NCBI RefSeq assembly: GCF_018070045.1
Contig: NZ_JAGPYK010000015.1
Coordinates: 106,873 to 170,872 of the forward strand
Origin: Micromonospora sp. U21
GTDB taxonomy: Bacteria > Actinomycetota > Actinomycetes > Mycobacteriales > Micromonosporaceae
Direction of reading: 5' to 3'
Length of the DNA: 64,000 bases
Of this stretch, positions 27,801 through 36,236 are shown piece after piece. The notes under the pieces were generated by a model that was not told where the DNA came from, did no database searches, and worked only from the letters and a program-made list of their open reading frames with translations. The position numbers and the translations under genes were made by a program. Numbering within the stretch: the first letter of the stretch is position 1; every line of letters begins with the position of its first letter.

Positions 27801-29333
27801 TCAGACCGGGGTGACGCCGTGCCGGCGTCGGGAGAAGTGCCGATCCTTGGTACGGGCCGCGGCGAACCGGCGGACCAGCTCGGTACGCAGGTCGTGCGGC
27901 TCGACGATGGCGTCCACCACCAGCTCGCTGGCGAGCCGGACGACGTCGATGTCCTGCTCGTACTCGGCCCGCTTGGCAGCGACGAAGGCGGCCCGCTCGT
28001 CCGCGTCCGGGATGGCAGCGATCTTGTTGGCGTAGACCGCGTTCACCGCGGCCTCGGCCCCCATCACCGCGATCTTCGCGGTGGGCAGCGCGATGGTGGC
28101 GTCCGGCTCGAAGCCGGGGCCGGCCATCGCGTAGAGGCCGGCGCCGTACGCCTTCCGGACCACCACGCAGATCTTCGGCACCGTCGCCTCGGAGATGGCG
28201 GTGATCATCTTCGCGCCGTGCCGGATGATGCCCTGCTTCTCCACCACGCTGCCGACCATGAAGCCGGGCACGTCGCTGAGGAAGAGCAGCGGCACGTTGA
28301 ACGCGTCGCAGAGCTGCACGAACCGGGTCGCCTTGTCGGCCGAGTCGACGAAGAGCACGCCGCCCTTGAACATCGAGTTGTTGCCGACCACGCCGACGAC
28401 CTCGCCGTTGAGGCGACCGAAGCCGATGGTCAGCTCCTTGGCCCAGAGCGCCTGGATCTCGAAGAAGGAACCCTCGTCGAGCAGGCCCTTGACGTACCGC
28501 CGCATGTCGAACGCCTGCCGCTCGCTGGCCGGCACCAGCGCGACCAGGTCGGCTTTCGCCGGCGCGGCGACGGCCTCGGCGGCCGGCGGCGCCTGGGTCC
28601 AGTTCGCCGGCAGGTACGACAGGTAGCGACGCACCACGTCCAGCGCGTCGGCCTCGGTCTGGCAGAGGAAGTGCCCGACGCCGGATTCGGCGGTGTGCAC
28701 CTTGGCCCCGCCCATCGCCTCCAGGGTGGTCTTCTCGCCGGTGACCATCTCGACCATCCGGTCGGAGCCGAGGTACATGCTGGCGTTGCCGTCGACCATG
28801 GCGACCACGTCGCAGAACGCCGGGATGTACGCCCCACCGGCGGCACTCGGGCCGAACAGCGCGCACACCTGCGGGATCGAGCCCGAGGCGCGAACCTGGT
28901 TCCAGAAGATCTTGCCGGCGCCGCGCCGGCCGGGGAAGAGGTCGACCTGGTCGGTGATCCGGGCGCCGGCCGAGTCGACCAGGTAGACCATCGGCACGCC
29001 GGCGCCGTACGCCCGCTCGATGATCCGGATGATCTTTTCGACGGTGCGGGCGCCCCAGCTGCCGGCCTTGACGGTGGAGTCGTTGGCCATCAGGCAGACC
29101 TGCCGGCCGTCGATGGTGGCGGTGCCGGTGACCACGCCGTCGGCGGGCAGCCCCTCGGCCAGCGCGTTGGCGTAGAGGCCGTCCTCGACGAACGAGCCCT
29201 CGTCGACCAGGAGCGCGACCCGCTCCCGGGCGAAGAGCTTGCCCTTGGCCGCGTTCGCCGCGTGGTACTTGTCCGCGCCGCCGGACCGGGCCCGCTTGCG
29301 CAGCTGCTCCAGCGCCTCACCGTCGAGCGTCAC
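27801..29333 (-). CDS. Acyl-CoA carboxylase carboxyltransferase (beta) subunit
   Basis: 510-residue carboxyltransferase, crotonase-like twice over. It shows LVDSAGARI, the ASGSIPQVCALFGPSAAGGAYIP oxyanion region, FLSDVPGFMVG and GAGLYAMAGPGF. It moves carboxyl from carboxybiotin to an acyl-CoA; context suggests methylcrotonyl-CoA, but propionyl-CoA cannot be excluded. The GTG at 29333 has GAGGAG upstream. It forms an operon with the acyl-CoA dehydrogenase and should work with the biotin carboxylase at 31253-32590. Confidence 0.93.
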   Translation of the reverse strand: MTLDGEALEQLRKRARSGGADKYHAANAAKGKLFARERVALLVDEGSFVEDGLYANALAEGLPADGVVTGTATIDGRQVCLMANDSTVKAGSWGARTVEKIIRIIERAYGAGVPMVYLVDSAGARITDQVDLFPGRRGAGKIFWNQVRASGSIPQVCALFGPSAAGGAYIPAFCDVVAMVDGNASMYLGSDRMVEMVTGEKTTLEAMGGAKVHTAESGVGHFLCQTEADALDVVRRYLSYLPANWTQAPPAAEAVAAPAKADLVALVPASERQAFDMRRYVKGLLDEGSFFEIQALWAKELTIGFGRLNGEVVGVVGNNSMFKGGVLFVDSADKATRFVQLCDAFNVPLLFLSDVPGFMVGSVVEKQGIIRHGAKMITAISEATVPKICVVVRKAYGAGLYAMAGPGFEPDATIALPTAKIAVMGAEAAVNAVYANKIAAIPDADERAAFVAAKRAEYEQDIDVVRLASELVVDAIVEPHDLRTELVRRFAAARTKDRHFSRRRHGVTPV

Positions 29334-29359
29334 GCTGACTCCTCACCCGTACTGACCTG

Positions 29360-29369
29360 AACGATCGTT
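29360..29369. promoter_or_regulatory. Candidate TetR-type operator before the carboxyltransferase
   Basis: Palindrome AACGATCGTT, 26 bases upstream of the GTG start and overlapping a likely -10 on the minus strand. It has the usual form of TetR sites for acyl-CoA genes; the TetR at 32664-33263 is an obvious candidate binder. Confidence 0.45.
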
Positions 29370-29456
29370 AGGCTATCGCATTCGCGCGACACGCGGCGAC
29401 CCCTGGGCGGGCCGGGCGTCGGGTGGCATCGGGAGACTGTGAATTCGAACCAAACA

Positions 29457-29486
29457 TTGAAATCTATTAATCTCTGCGATTAGGCT
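29457..29486 (+). promoter_or_regulatory. Probable promoter of the snapalysin-like gene
   Basis: TTGAAA (29457-29462), an 18-base spacer and TAGGCT (29481-29486), 32 bases before the start, in a patch far richer in A/T than the surroundings. Confidence 0.5.
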
Positions 29487-29518
29487 CCTGGCACCCCCCT
29501 CCGAGATTGGAGTCAGCG

Positions 29519-30094
29519 ATGACCTCACGACTCAATCGGCTCGCGGTCGCGTTCGTCGCGACGGCGCTCGCCACCCTCGGCGTCACGGTCGCCAACCCGG
29601 CGCCCGCGTCCGCCGCCATGACCATCTGCTACAACACCAGCCAGGCGGGAAGCTACGCCAGCGTCGCCAACCAGGCCGCATCGATCTGGAACAACGCCAC
29701 CGTCAACCTGACGCTCTCGGCGAACTGCGGCTCCAACCTGCGGATCTACCGGATCACCGGCGGCGGCTCGTACGCGGTGCGGACCAGCCTCGGCAACGGC
29801 CGGGTCTACATCGACACCCAGCAGGCTGCCCAGTACAGCGTGCTGCGGATCATGACCCACGAGATCGGGCACATCCTCGGCCTCCCGGACAACTACAACG
29901 GGAACTGCGCGCTCCTTATGTCCGGCGGCAGCGCCGGCACCAGCTGCACCAACCCGTACCCGAGCACCGCCGAGGCGAACCGGGTGAGCAACCTCTTCGC
30001 CGGCACCCGGATCGCCACCGAGCGCAGCACGGACCGCACCGGAGCGGACATCTTCCGCGACAGCTGGCCGGCCGCGCTCACCACGGTGGGCTGA
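29519..30094 (+). CDS. Secreted snapalysin-like (M7) zinc metalloprotease
   Basis: 191 residues from ATG 29519 (GGAG upstream). Signal peptide about 1-33 ending PAPASA, then a mature domain of ~150 residues with zinc site HEIGHILGLPDNY (two His and an Asp ligand) and a downstream MSGG Met-turn. This matches streptomycete snapalysin, a small secreted neutral protease. No propeptide of note. The opposite orientation inside a catabolic gene set suggests independent insertion. Confidence 0.88.
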   Translation: MTSRLNRLAVAFVATALATLGVTVANPAPASAAMTICYNTSQAGSYASVANQAASIWNNATVNLTLSANCGSNLRIYRITGGGSYAVRTSLGNGRVYIDTQQAAQYSVLRIMTHEIGHILGLPDNYNGNCALLMSGGSAGTSCTNPYPSTAEANRVSNLFAGTRIATERSTDRTGADIFRDSWPAALTTVG

Positions 30095-30113
30095 CCGAGC
30101 GAGCAGACACGAC

Positions 30114-30142
30114 GGAGGGGCCGGCACGTTGCCGGCCCCTCC
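30114..30142. terminator. Bidirectional terminator
   Basis: Perfect 12-base-pair stem with loop ACGTT between the converging protease and HMG-CoA lyase genes. Confidence 0.85.
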
Positions 30143-30158
30143 CCGCGTTCCCGATCGC

Positions 30159-31079
30159 TCAGCTCGGCATCGGGGTCAGACGGGTACGGGGGCCGGCGCG
30201 CAGCACGCCGGACGGGAGCTTCTTGCCGAGCAGATGCTCGGCCAGCTCGGCCGCCTCGATCAGGGCGGCCAGGTCGATGCCGGTGTCGATGCCCATGTCG
30301 TGCAGCATGTGCACGGCCTCCTCGGTGGCCAGGTTGCCGCTGGCTCCCGGGGCGTACGGGCAGCCACCCAGGCCGCCCACGCTGGCGTCGAACTCGGTCA
30401 CCCCCAGCTCCAGCGCGGTCAGCAGGTTGGCCAGCGCGGTGCCCCGGGTGTTGTGGAAGTGCAGCAGCACCGGCACGTGCGCGTTGCGGTCGCGTACCGC
30501 GGTCAGCAGCTCACGGACCCGGCGCGGAGTGCCCATGCCGGTCGTGTCGCCGAACGCGACCCGGTCCGCGCCGTCGCGGACCACCCGGTCGACGATGCCG
30601 GCCACCCGCTCCGGGTCGACGTCCCCCTCGTACGGGCAGCCGAAGCTGGTCGCCACGATCACCTCGACCCGTGCGGAGGCGCCGTGCAGCAGGTCGATCA
30701 GCTCGGCGATGTCGTCCAGCGACTCGTCGGTGGAGCGGTTGACGTTGCGCCGGTTGTGCGTGTCGCTGGCCGAGACCACCACCTCGATCTCGGTGAACCC
30801 GGCGGCCAGGGCCCGCTGGGCGCCGCGAGTGTTCGGCACCAGGGCCGAGTAGCGCACCCCTTCGACCCGCGCCGCCCGCCGCCACACCTCGTCGGCGTCG
30901 GCCATCTGCGGGATCGCCTTCGGGTGCACGAACGACACCGCCTCGATCCGGCGTACCCCGGTGCCGGAGAGCGCGTCGAGCAGCCGCACCTTGGCGTCGG
31001 TCGGGATCGGGTCCTCGTTCTGCAGCCCGTCCCGCGGCCCAACCTCGCGGATCGACACGGAATTTGGCAGCTGGCTCAT
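30159..31079 (-). CDS. Hydroxymethylglutaryl-CoA lyase
   Basis: 306-residue TIM-barrel lyase cleaving HMG-CoA to acetyl-CoA and acetoacetate, the last step of leucine breakdown. Seen: REVGPRDGLQNE metal/substrate motif, SASDTHNRRN, FGDTTGMGTP, LHFHNTRG with metal-binding His residues, and the catalytic-Cys signature GGLGGCPYAPGASGN. ATG 31079. It lies downstream of the biotin carboxylase on the same strand, separated by 173 bases that contain a long hairpin element. Confidence 0.93.
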   Translation of the reverse strand: MSQLPNSVSIREVGPRDGLQNEDPIPTDAKVRLLDALSGTGVRRIEAVSFVHPKAIPQMADADEVWRRAARVEGVRYSALVPNTRGAQRALAAGFTEIEVVVSASDTHNRRNVNRSTDESLDDIAELIDLLHGASARVEVIVATSFGCPYEGDVDPERVAGIVDRVVRDGADRVAFGDTTGMGTPRRVRELLTAVRDRNAHVPVLLHFHNTRGTALANLLTALELGVTEFDASVGGLGGCPYAPGASGNLATEEAVHMLHDMGIDTGIDLAALIEAAELAEHLLGKKLPSGVLRAGPRTRLTPMPS

Positions 31080-31123
31080 TGGTCACCTCGCTGTGACGTC
31101 GGATCGGGGCGGGATGTCGGCCT

Positions 31124-31204
31124 CTTTGCTCTGCTTCAACCGACGCAACGGCGACCGTCCGGTATCCGGACAACCGCTGTTGCGTCCAGGTAAGCAGAGC
31201 AAAG
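31124..31204. repeat. 81-base long inverted repeat (hairpin element)
   Basis: Outer arms CTTTGCTCTGCTT and AAGCAGAGCAAAG (13/13), middle arms GACGCAAC and GTTGCGTC, inner arms GTCCGG and CCGGAC around TAT. The whole stretch can fold into one near-continuous stem. It fills the gap between biotin carboxylase and HMG-CoA lyase. I recall similar CTTTGCTCTGC hairpins between genes in Micromonospora, but have not checked. Confidence 0.75.
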
Positions 31205-31252
31205 GGCGCAGGTACCAGTCTCGTGAGGCCGTTGGGACGACGACCTGGCCGG

Positions 31253-32590
31253 TCAGCGCATGCGGGAGACGATGGCCGTGTCGTACGCGCCGGAGAGGAA
31301 CTCCTCGTTCTCCAACAGCTCGGCGAAGAACGGCAGATTGTTCTTCGGGCCCTCGATCTGGAAGGCGGCGACCGCCGTCCGGGCCCGCTCGATCACCTGC
31401 TCCCGCGTGTCACCGCTGATGATCAGCTTGGCCATCAGGCTGTCGTAGAACGGGGTGACCGTGTTGCCCTCGGTGTAGCCGGAGTCCACCCGGACACCCT
31501 CACCCGCCGGCTCCACCCAGGTCCTGATCACGCCGGGGCCGGGCAGGAAGCGCTTCGGGTCCTCGGCGTTGATCCGCATCTCGATGGCGTGCCCACTCGG
31601 CGCCAGCGCGTCCGGATCGAAGGTCGGCGCCAGCCCCGACGCCACCCGCAACTGCTCCTCGACCAGGTCGACGCCGTAGACGTACTCGGTCACCGGGTGC
31701 TCCACCTGGAGCCGCGTGTTCATCTCCAGGAAGAAGAACTCGTTGGAAGCGGGATCGAGCAGGCACTCCACCGTGCCCGCGTTGCGGTAGCCGACCGCTT
31801 CACCGGCGCGCACCGCAGCCGCCAGGAAACGCTCGCGCAGCTCCGGCGACACGGCCGGGGACGGGGACTCCTCGACCAGCTTCTGGTTGCGGCGCTGCAC
31901 CGAGCACTCCCGCTCGCCGAGCGCCACCACCCGGCCGTCGGCCAGCCCGAGAATCTGCACCTCGACGTGGCGTACCCGGGGGAAGTACCGCTCGATCAGC
32001 ACCGAGCCGTCACCGAACATCCGCTCGGCGAACGCGCGCACCTTGTCGTACTCGGTGCGCAGCGCGGCCTCGTCCACGGCCACGCCCATGCCCATGCCAC
32101 CGCCACCGGCGGCGGCCTTGACCATCACCGGGTAACCGATCTCGGAGGCGGCGGCCACCGCCGTGTCCAGGTCGACGGCCGGGTCGGTGGTGCCGGGCGC
32201 GACCGGAACGCCGGCCGCCGCCATCAGGTTCCGAGCGTTGATCTTGTCGCCCATCGCGGTGATCGCGTCCGCGCCGGGGCCGACCCAGATCAGGCCGCTC
32301 GACTCGACGGTACGGGCGAACTCGGCGTTCTCCGACAGGAAGCCGTACCCGGGGTGGATGGCCTGCGCGCCGGTCGACTTCGCGGCGGCGAGGATCGCCC
32401 CGGTGTCGCGGTAGCTCTGCGCCGGGTTCGGCGGGCCGATGAGGACGGCCTCGTCCGCCTCGGCGACGAACGGCAGGTGGGCGTCGGCCTCCGAGTACAC
32501 CGCGATCGCGCGGATGCCGAGCCGCCTGGCGGTCCGGACGATCCGGCGGGCGATCTCGCCCCGATTGGCGACCAGCAGTGACTCGATCAT
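31253..32590 (-). CDS. Acyl-CoA carboxylase biotin carboxylase subunit lacking a biotin carrier domain
   Basis: 445 residues from ATG 32590 with GGGAGGAAAC upstream. ATP-grasp biotin carboxylase: VANRGEIARRI, GYGFLSENAEFA, the glycine loop KAAAGGGGMGMGV, FLEMNTRLQVEHPVTE and RINAEDP. It ends at the carboxylase domain (YDTAIVSRMR), about 200 residues short of a methylcrotonyl-CoA carboxylase alpha chain; no EAMKM biotinylation motif exists here or in adjacent frames. It must use a carrier encoded elsewhere. Confidence 0.92.
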   Translation of the reverse strand: MIESLLVANRGEIARRIVRTARRLGIRAIAVYSEADAHLPFVAEADEAVLIGPPNPAQSYRDTGAILAAAKSTGAQAIHPGYGFLSENAEFARTVESSGLIWVGPGADAITAMGDKINARNLMAAAGVPVAPGTTDPAVDLDTAVAAASEIGYPVMVKAAAGGGGMGMGVAVDEAALRTEYDKVRAFAERMFGDGSVLIERYFPRVRHVEVQILGLADGRVVALGERECSVQRRNQKLVEESPSPAVSPELRERFLAAAVRAGEAVGYRNAGTVECLLDPASNEFFFLEMNTRLQVEHPVTEYVYGVDLVEEQLRVASGLAPTFDPDALAPSGHAIEMRINAEDPKRFLPGPGVIRTWVEPAGEGVRVDSGYTEGNTVTPFYDSLMAKLIISGDTREQVIERARTAVAAFQIEGPKNNLPFFAELLENEEFLSGAYDTAIVSRMR

Positions 32591-32663
32591 GTTTCCTCCC
32601 GGCGTCCGGATGTTGGGACGGATGTCAGGGAACCATGACCGGCACGCTTCTGACGAGTCGGGT

Positions 32664-33263
32664 TCAGGCGAGCAGCGCGGCCAGCGCGGCGTCGCGCAGC
32701 AGCTCGGCACGGCGTCGCCGGTCCACCTCGCCACCGAGGAAGGGGGTCGAGTTCATCAGGCCGAACGCGGCGTGCGCCAGCACCCGCGCCTCACCGTCGG
32801 GCATGCCCGGGTGCAGCGCGGTGAGCACGGTCACCCACTCCTCGACGTAAAGTCGCTGAAGGCGGCGGATCCGCCGTCGCGGCTCGTCCGGCAGGCGGTC
32901 CAGCTCGTGCAGGTGCAGCGCGATCACCGCCGGGTTGGCCAGCGCGAACTCGACGTGGAAGTCGATCAACGACTCCAGTACGCCGCGCGGGTCGTCCGGG
33001 CGCCCGGTGGACCGCTCCCGCCCACCGGCGAGCAGCCCTTCGCTGACCGGGATCAGCGCGGCGGCCAGCATCGCCTCCTTGCCGGCGAAGTGGTGGTAGA
33101 GCGCCGGACCGGTCACCCCGGCGGCCGCGCCGATGTCGTCCATCGACACCCCGTGGTAGCCCCGGGCGGCGAACAGGCCGACCGCGATCTCCAGGATCTC
33201 GTCCTTGCGGGACCGGCGCCGGCCCGCACCCGCCGCGCCCCGTGCCTGCTGCTCCACCGTCAC
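32664..33263 (-). CDS. TetR family transcriptional regulator
   Basis: 199 residues, GTG start at 33263. N-terminal HTH (EILEIAVGLFAARGYHGVSM, AAGVTGPALYHHFAGKEAML) and a C-terminal ligand domain typical of acyl-CoA-responsive TetR proteins. Same strand and just upstream of the biotin carboxylase, so it probably controls the acyl-CoA genes. Confidence 0.9.
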   Translation of the reverse strand: MTVEQQARGAAGAGRRRSRKDEILEIAVGLFAARGYHGVSMDDIGAAAGVTGPALYHHFAGKEAMLAAALIPVSEGLLAGGRERSTGRPDDPRGVLESLIDFHVEFALANPAVIALHLHELDRLPDEPRRRIRRLQRLYVEEWVTVLTALHPGMPDGEARVLAHAAFGLMNSTPFLGGEVDRRRRAELLRDAALAALLA

Positions 33264-33342
33264 GGGGCAAGCGTAGACCGCGAGCTGCGTGCGGTGGAGC
33301 GGTGGTTACCGGTCGGTTGCGCATGCCGCACCGCCGGTCGGG

Positions 33343-36234
33343 TCAGTCGTCCGGGTCGAGGTCGTGCTCCGCCCGCAGCGCCGCGGCCTCCTCCGGCCGG
33401 TCCAAGAGGTCCAGCGCACGGGCCAGCAGCCAGGCGGTCTGGCGCACCGGTCGCGAGTCCGCCGGAAGTCCACCGAGCACCCGGCGCAGCAGCGGCTCCG
33501 CCTCGGCCGGCCGGTCCAGGCGCAGCAGCAGCTCACCGGTGAGGATCTCGACCTGCGCGGCCTCGCCGAACGCCTCGATCGACCGCAACCGGTCGGGCAC
33601 CCCGGCGAGCCGGCCCAGCGCCTCGTCCGGCCGGTCCTCCCCAGTCAGCACCCGCGCCCCGGCCTCGGCCGCCATCGCCAGCTCATACGTCACCGGCGGC
33701 GACTGATCCGGCTGCCCGGTCAGCGTCGCCGCCAACCCGTCCACCAGCTCGATGGCGCGTACCGCTGCCGGCCGGTCATCGGACCAGAACCAGGCGTACG
33801 CCTCCCGCCGGCGGGCCCGCAGCTCGTCGAGCGGCAGGTCGGCGAGCCGGTACGCCGTGGCGGCAGCCGCGAACCGCTCGGCGGCCACCGCGTCCCGGTC
33901 GGCGTCGTAGAGGATCCCGCCGGCCTCCTCCAGCACCTGCGCGCGGTGCGGGAGGTTGTCCGGGCCGTCCAGATTGTCGGCCAGCCGCTCCAGCAGCGCC
34001 AGCGCCGGGTCGATCTCGCCGAGCCCGGCGTAGACGCCGGCCAGGAGGTGCCGGCAGCGGTCCGCCTCCGCCTGGGCGCCGAGCCGGTCCAGACCGAGGA
34101 CGGCCTCCTCGGCGACCTCGGCCGCCTCACCGAGCCGACCCACCACCCGGTACGCGTTCGCCAACTCCCAGCGCAGGAAGGCGTCCCCCTCCGCGCCCCG
34201 CTCCACGCAGAGCGTCACCGCCTCGACGAAGTCGTCCACCGCGTCGGCGGCCCGCCCGGCGGAGAGCAGGGCCCGGGCCCGGGCGACCCGGACCGGCAGC
34301 TCCGCATTCGCCGGTGCCACCCTCAACGCCTCGTCGCAGGCGGCCACCGCGTCGGCCGGATCGTCCACCGTCCTGACGTACGTCAGGCAGGCCGCCGTGG
34401 TCAGCTCGCCGACGCCCAGCTCACGGCCGATCCGGCGGGCCTCGTCGGCGGCCGCGCGAGCCTCGTCGACGCGGTCCGACTGCTCCAGCAGATGCGCCCG
34501 GTGCAGCGCGATCCGGGCCGCCAGGTGCCGGTCGCCGCCCGCCTCGGCCGGCACGCGGTCGAGCGCGGCGAGCGCCTCCGCCCAGCGTTCCCGGTGCAGC
34601 AGCGCCAGGGCCACCCGGTCGTACCCCGCGGCCCGCTGTCGGGCGTCGCCGAGCCGCTCCAACGCCTCGGCAGCGGCCCGGACCAGCGCCAGCCCCTCCT
34701 CGGCGTCGTCGTCGGAGCGGGTCAGCAGCACGCCGAGCCGCCCGGCGACCACCTGGGCGGGCACCTCCTCGGCCGCCTCCCGGTACCGGCTCAACGCCGC
34801 CCGGTTCATCTCGATCGCGCCCGCGATGTCGTCCTCGTCACCACGCTCGGCCGCCCGCAGCGCCAGCCGGTGCGCGACCGTGCGCGGTGGCAGGTCGTCG
34901 GTGCCGAACCGTTCGTCGCAGGCGGCCAGCGCCGCCCGGAAGGTGGCCCGGTCGTGCCGGCCCCAGCTCTCCTCGGCGAGGGCCAGCAGCTCGTCCGGGC
35001 CGGCGTCGGCGGGCAGGGTCACGGTGGCCTCGTCGCCGGCGCGCGTCCGGTCTGCGACGGCCGGTGACGCACCCCGGTCGCGGCGGACGCTCGGCTCGTC
35101 CCCGGCCGGGCGGGCCGGACGGCGGCGGACGCTGGCGGAGAGCGGCAGGTGCTCACCGCTGGCCCGCACGGCGAGCCGTTGGGCGATCCACTCCGACTGG
35201 TGCACGGTGCCGTTACGGGCGTCGAAGCGCGCGGCCAGGGTGGTCGCGGTCTCCGCCAGTTCGTCGGCGAGCGCCAGCGCGGGCACCTCGCCGGCCGGCC
35301 GACCCTCGGCGGCACGGCGGTACACGGTCGGCGCGCCTGCCTGGCCGGCCTGGCGCAGCGCGGCGGCGGCGGTCGCCGCGAAGTGCATCGCGGCGGCCGG
35401 CGACGGCGGCCGGTCCAGCCAGTCCAGGTGCCGTTCGACCAGCTCGACCGCACGCGCCTCGTTGCCGGTCAACGTGCAGAACTCGATGTGGTCGCCGATG
35501 TCCCACAGGTCGGCGAGGTTGCCGCGCAGCCGGCGGTACGCCTCCCGGTGCGCGTCCCGCGCCGACTCACCCCGCCCGGTGCGCAGGTACGGCAGGAGCA
35601 GCGCGGTGAGGATCGCCTGCGGCTGCTCGGTGCAGGTGAGTCGACCGGCGAGCACCGGCTCGGCCAGCGTCACCGCCTCGGCGTCCCGCCCCGTGTCGGC
35701 GAGGTAGCCCACCTGGCTCGTCGGGTCACAGCCGGCGCAGTCGGACAGCTCGTCGCGCGGGGTGGTCTGCCAGAGCCGGTACCAGTGCGCGGCCGCATCG
35801 GCGTCGCCCACGTGGTCGGCGACCCGGAACCGGTGCTTGTGGACGGTCTGCAGGCTGTGCCCGCCGGCCTTGTAGCGCCGCTCCATGTCGTCCAGCACCG
35901 CGTACGTGCGGTCCAGCGGCACCTCGGGGAACTTCAGCAGGCCGGACACCATGTACTTGAAGTGCCACAGCAGCTGGTGCAGGTGGCGCTGGTGGTAGGG
36001 CTGCGGATCGCGGTCGAACTCGGACAGGCACCAGGAGAAGGTCACGAAGGACTTCGCCGGCTCACCGCCGTAGACGTACCCGGTGGTGGCCTGCATCCGG
36101 GTGACGAAGGCGAGGTGCCGGTCGTCCGCGGCGTCCACCCGACGCAGCAACTGTTCCAGCGCGGCGATCTGCCCCGCCCCGTACGGCATGTCGGCGATGC
36201 CGCGCAGCACACGCCAGAGATCCTCGTCGCTCAT
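33343..36234 (-). CDS. Large TPR-like repeat protein coupled to the HSP90 gene
   Basis: 963 residues from ATG 36234 (GTG 36240 overlapping the HSP90 stop is also possible). Almost wholly helical: a distinct N-terminal ~300-residue domain with many aromatic residues and clustered Cys (LSDCAGCDPTS), a charged linker around 380-430, then a long series of ~34-residue helical repeats rich in Ala/Glu/Arg, as in TPR arrays. No enzyme motif, signal peptide or membrane helix. Its overlap with the HSP90-family gene suggests a cochaperone or client-adaptor role; this is inference. Confidence 0.8.
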   Translation of the reverse strand: MSDEDLWRVLRGIADMPYGAGQIAALEQLLRRVDAADDRHLAFVTRMQATTGYVYGGEPAKSFVTFSWCLSEFDRDPQPYHQRHLHQLLWHFKYMVSGLLKFPEVPLDRTYAVLDDMERRYKAGGHSLQTVHKHRFRVADHVGDADAAAHWYRLWQTTPRDELSDCAGCDPTSQVGYLADTGRDAEAVTLAEPVLAGRLTCTEQPQAILTALLLPYLRTGRGESARDAHREAYRRLRGNLADLWDIGDHIEFCTLTGNEARAVELVERHLDWLDRPPSPAAAMHFAATAAAALRQAGQAGAPTVYRRAAEGRPAGEVPALALADELAETATTLAARFDARNGTVHQSEWIAQRLAVRASGEHLPLSASVRRRPARPAGDEPSVRRDRGASPAVADRTRAGDEATVTLPADAGPDELLALAEESWGRHDRATFRAALAACDERFGTDDLPPRTVAHRLALRAAERGDEDDIAGAIEMNRAALSRYREAAEEVPAQVVAGRLGVLLTRSDDDAEEGLALVRAAAEALERLGDARQRAAGYDRVALALLHRERWAEALAALDRVPAEAGGDRHLAARIALHRAHLLEQSDRVDEARAAADEARRIGRELGVGELTTAACLTYVRTVDDPADAVAACDEALRVAPANAELPVRVARARALLSAGRAADAVDDFVEAVTLCVERGAEGDAFLRWELANAYRVVGRLGEAAEVAEEAVLGLDRLGAQAEADRCRHLLAGVYAGLGEIDPALALLERLADNLDGPDNLPHRAQVLEEAGGILYDADRDAVAAERFAAAATAYRLADLPLDELRARRREAYAWFWSDDRPAAVRAIELVDGLAATLTGQPDQSPPVTYELAMAAEAGARVLTGEDRPDEALGRLAGVPDRLRSIEAFGEAAQVEILTGELLLRLDRPAEAEPLLRRVLGGLPADSRPVRQTAWLLARALDLLDRPEEAAALRAEHDLDPDD

Positions 36235-36236
36235 GC

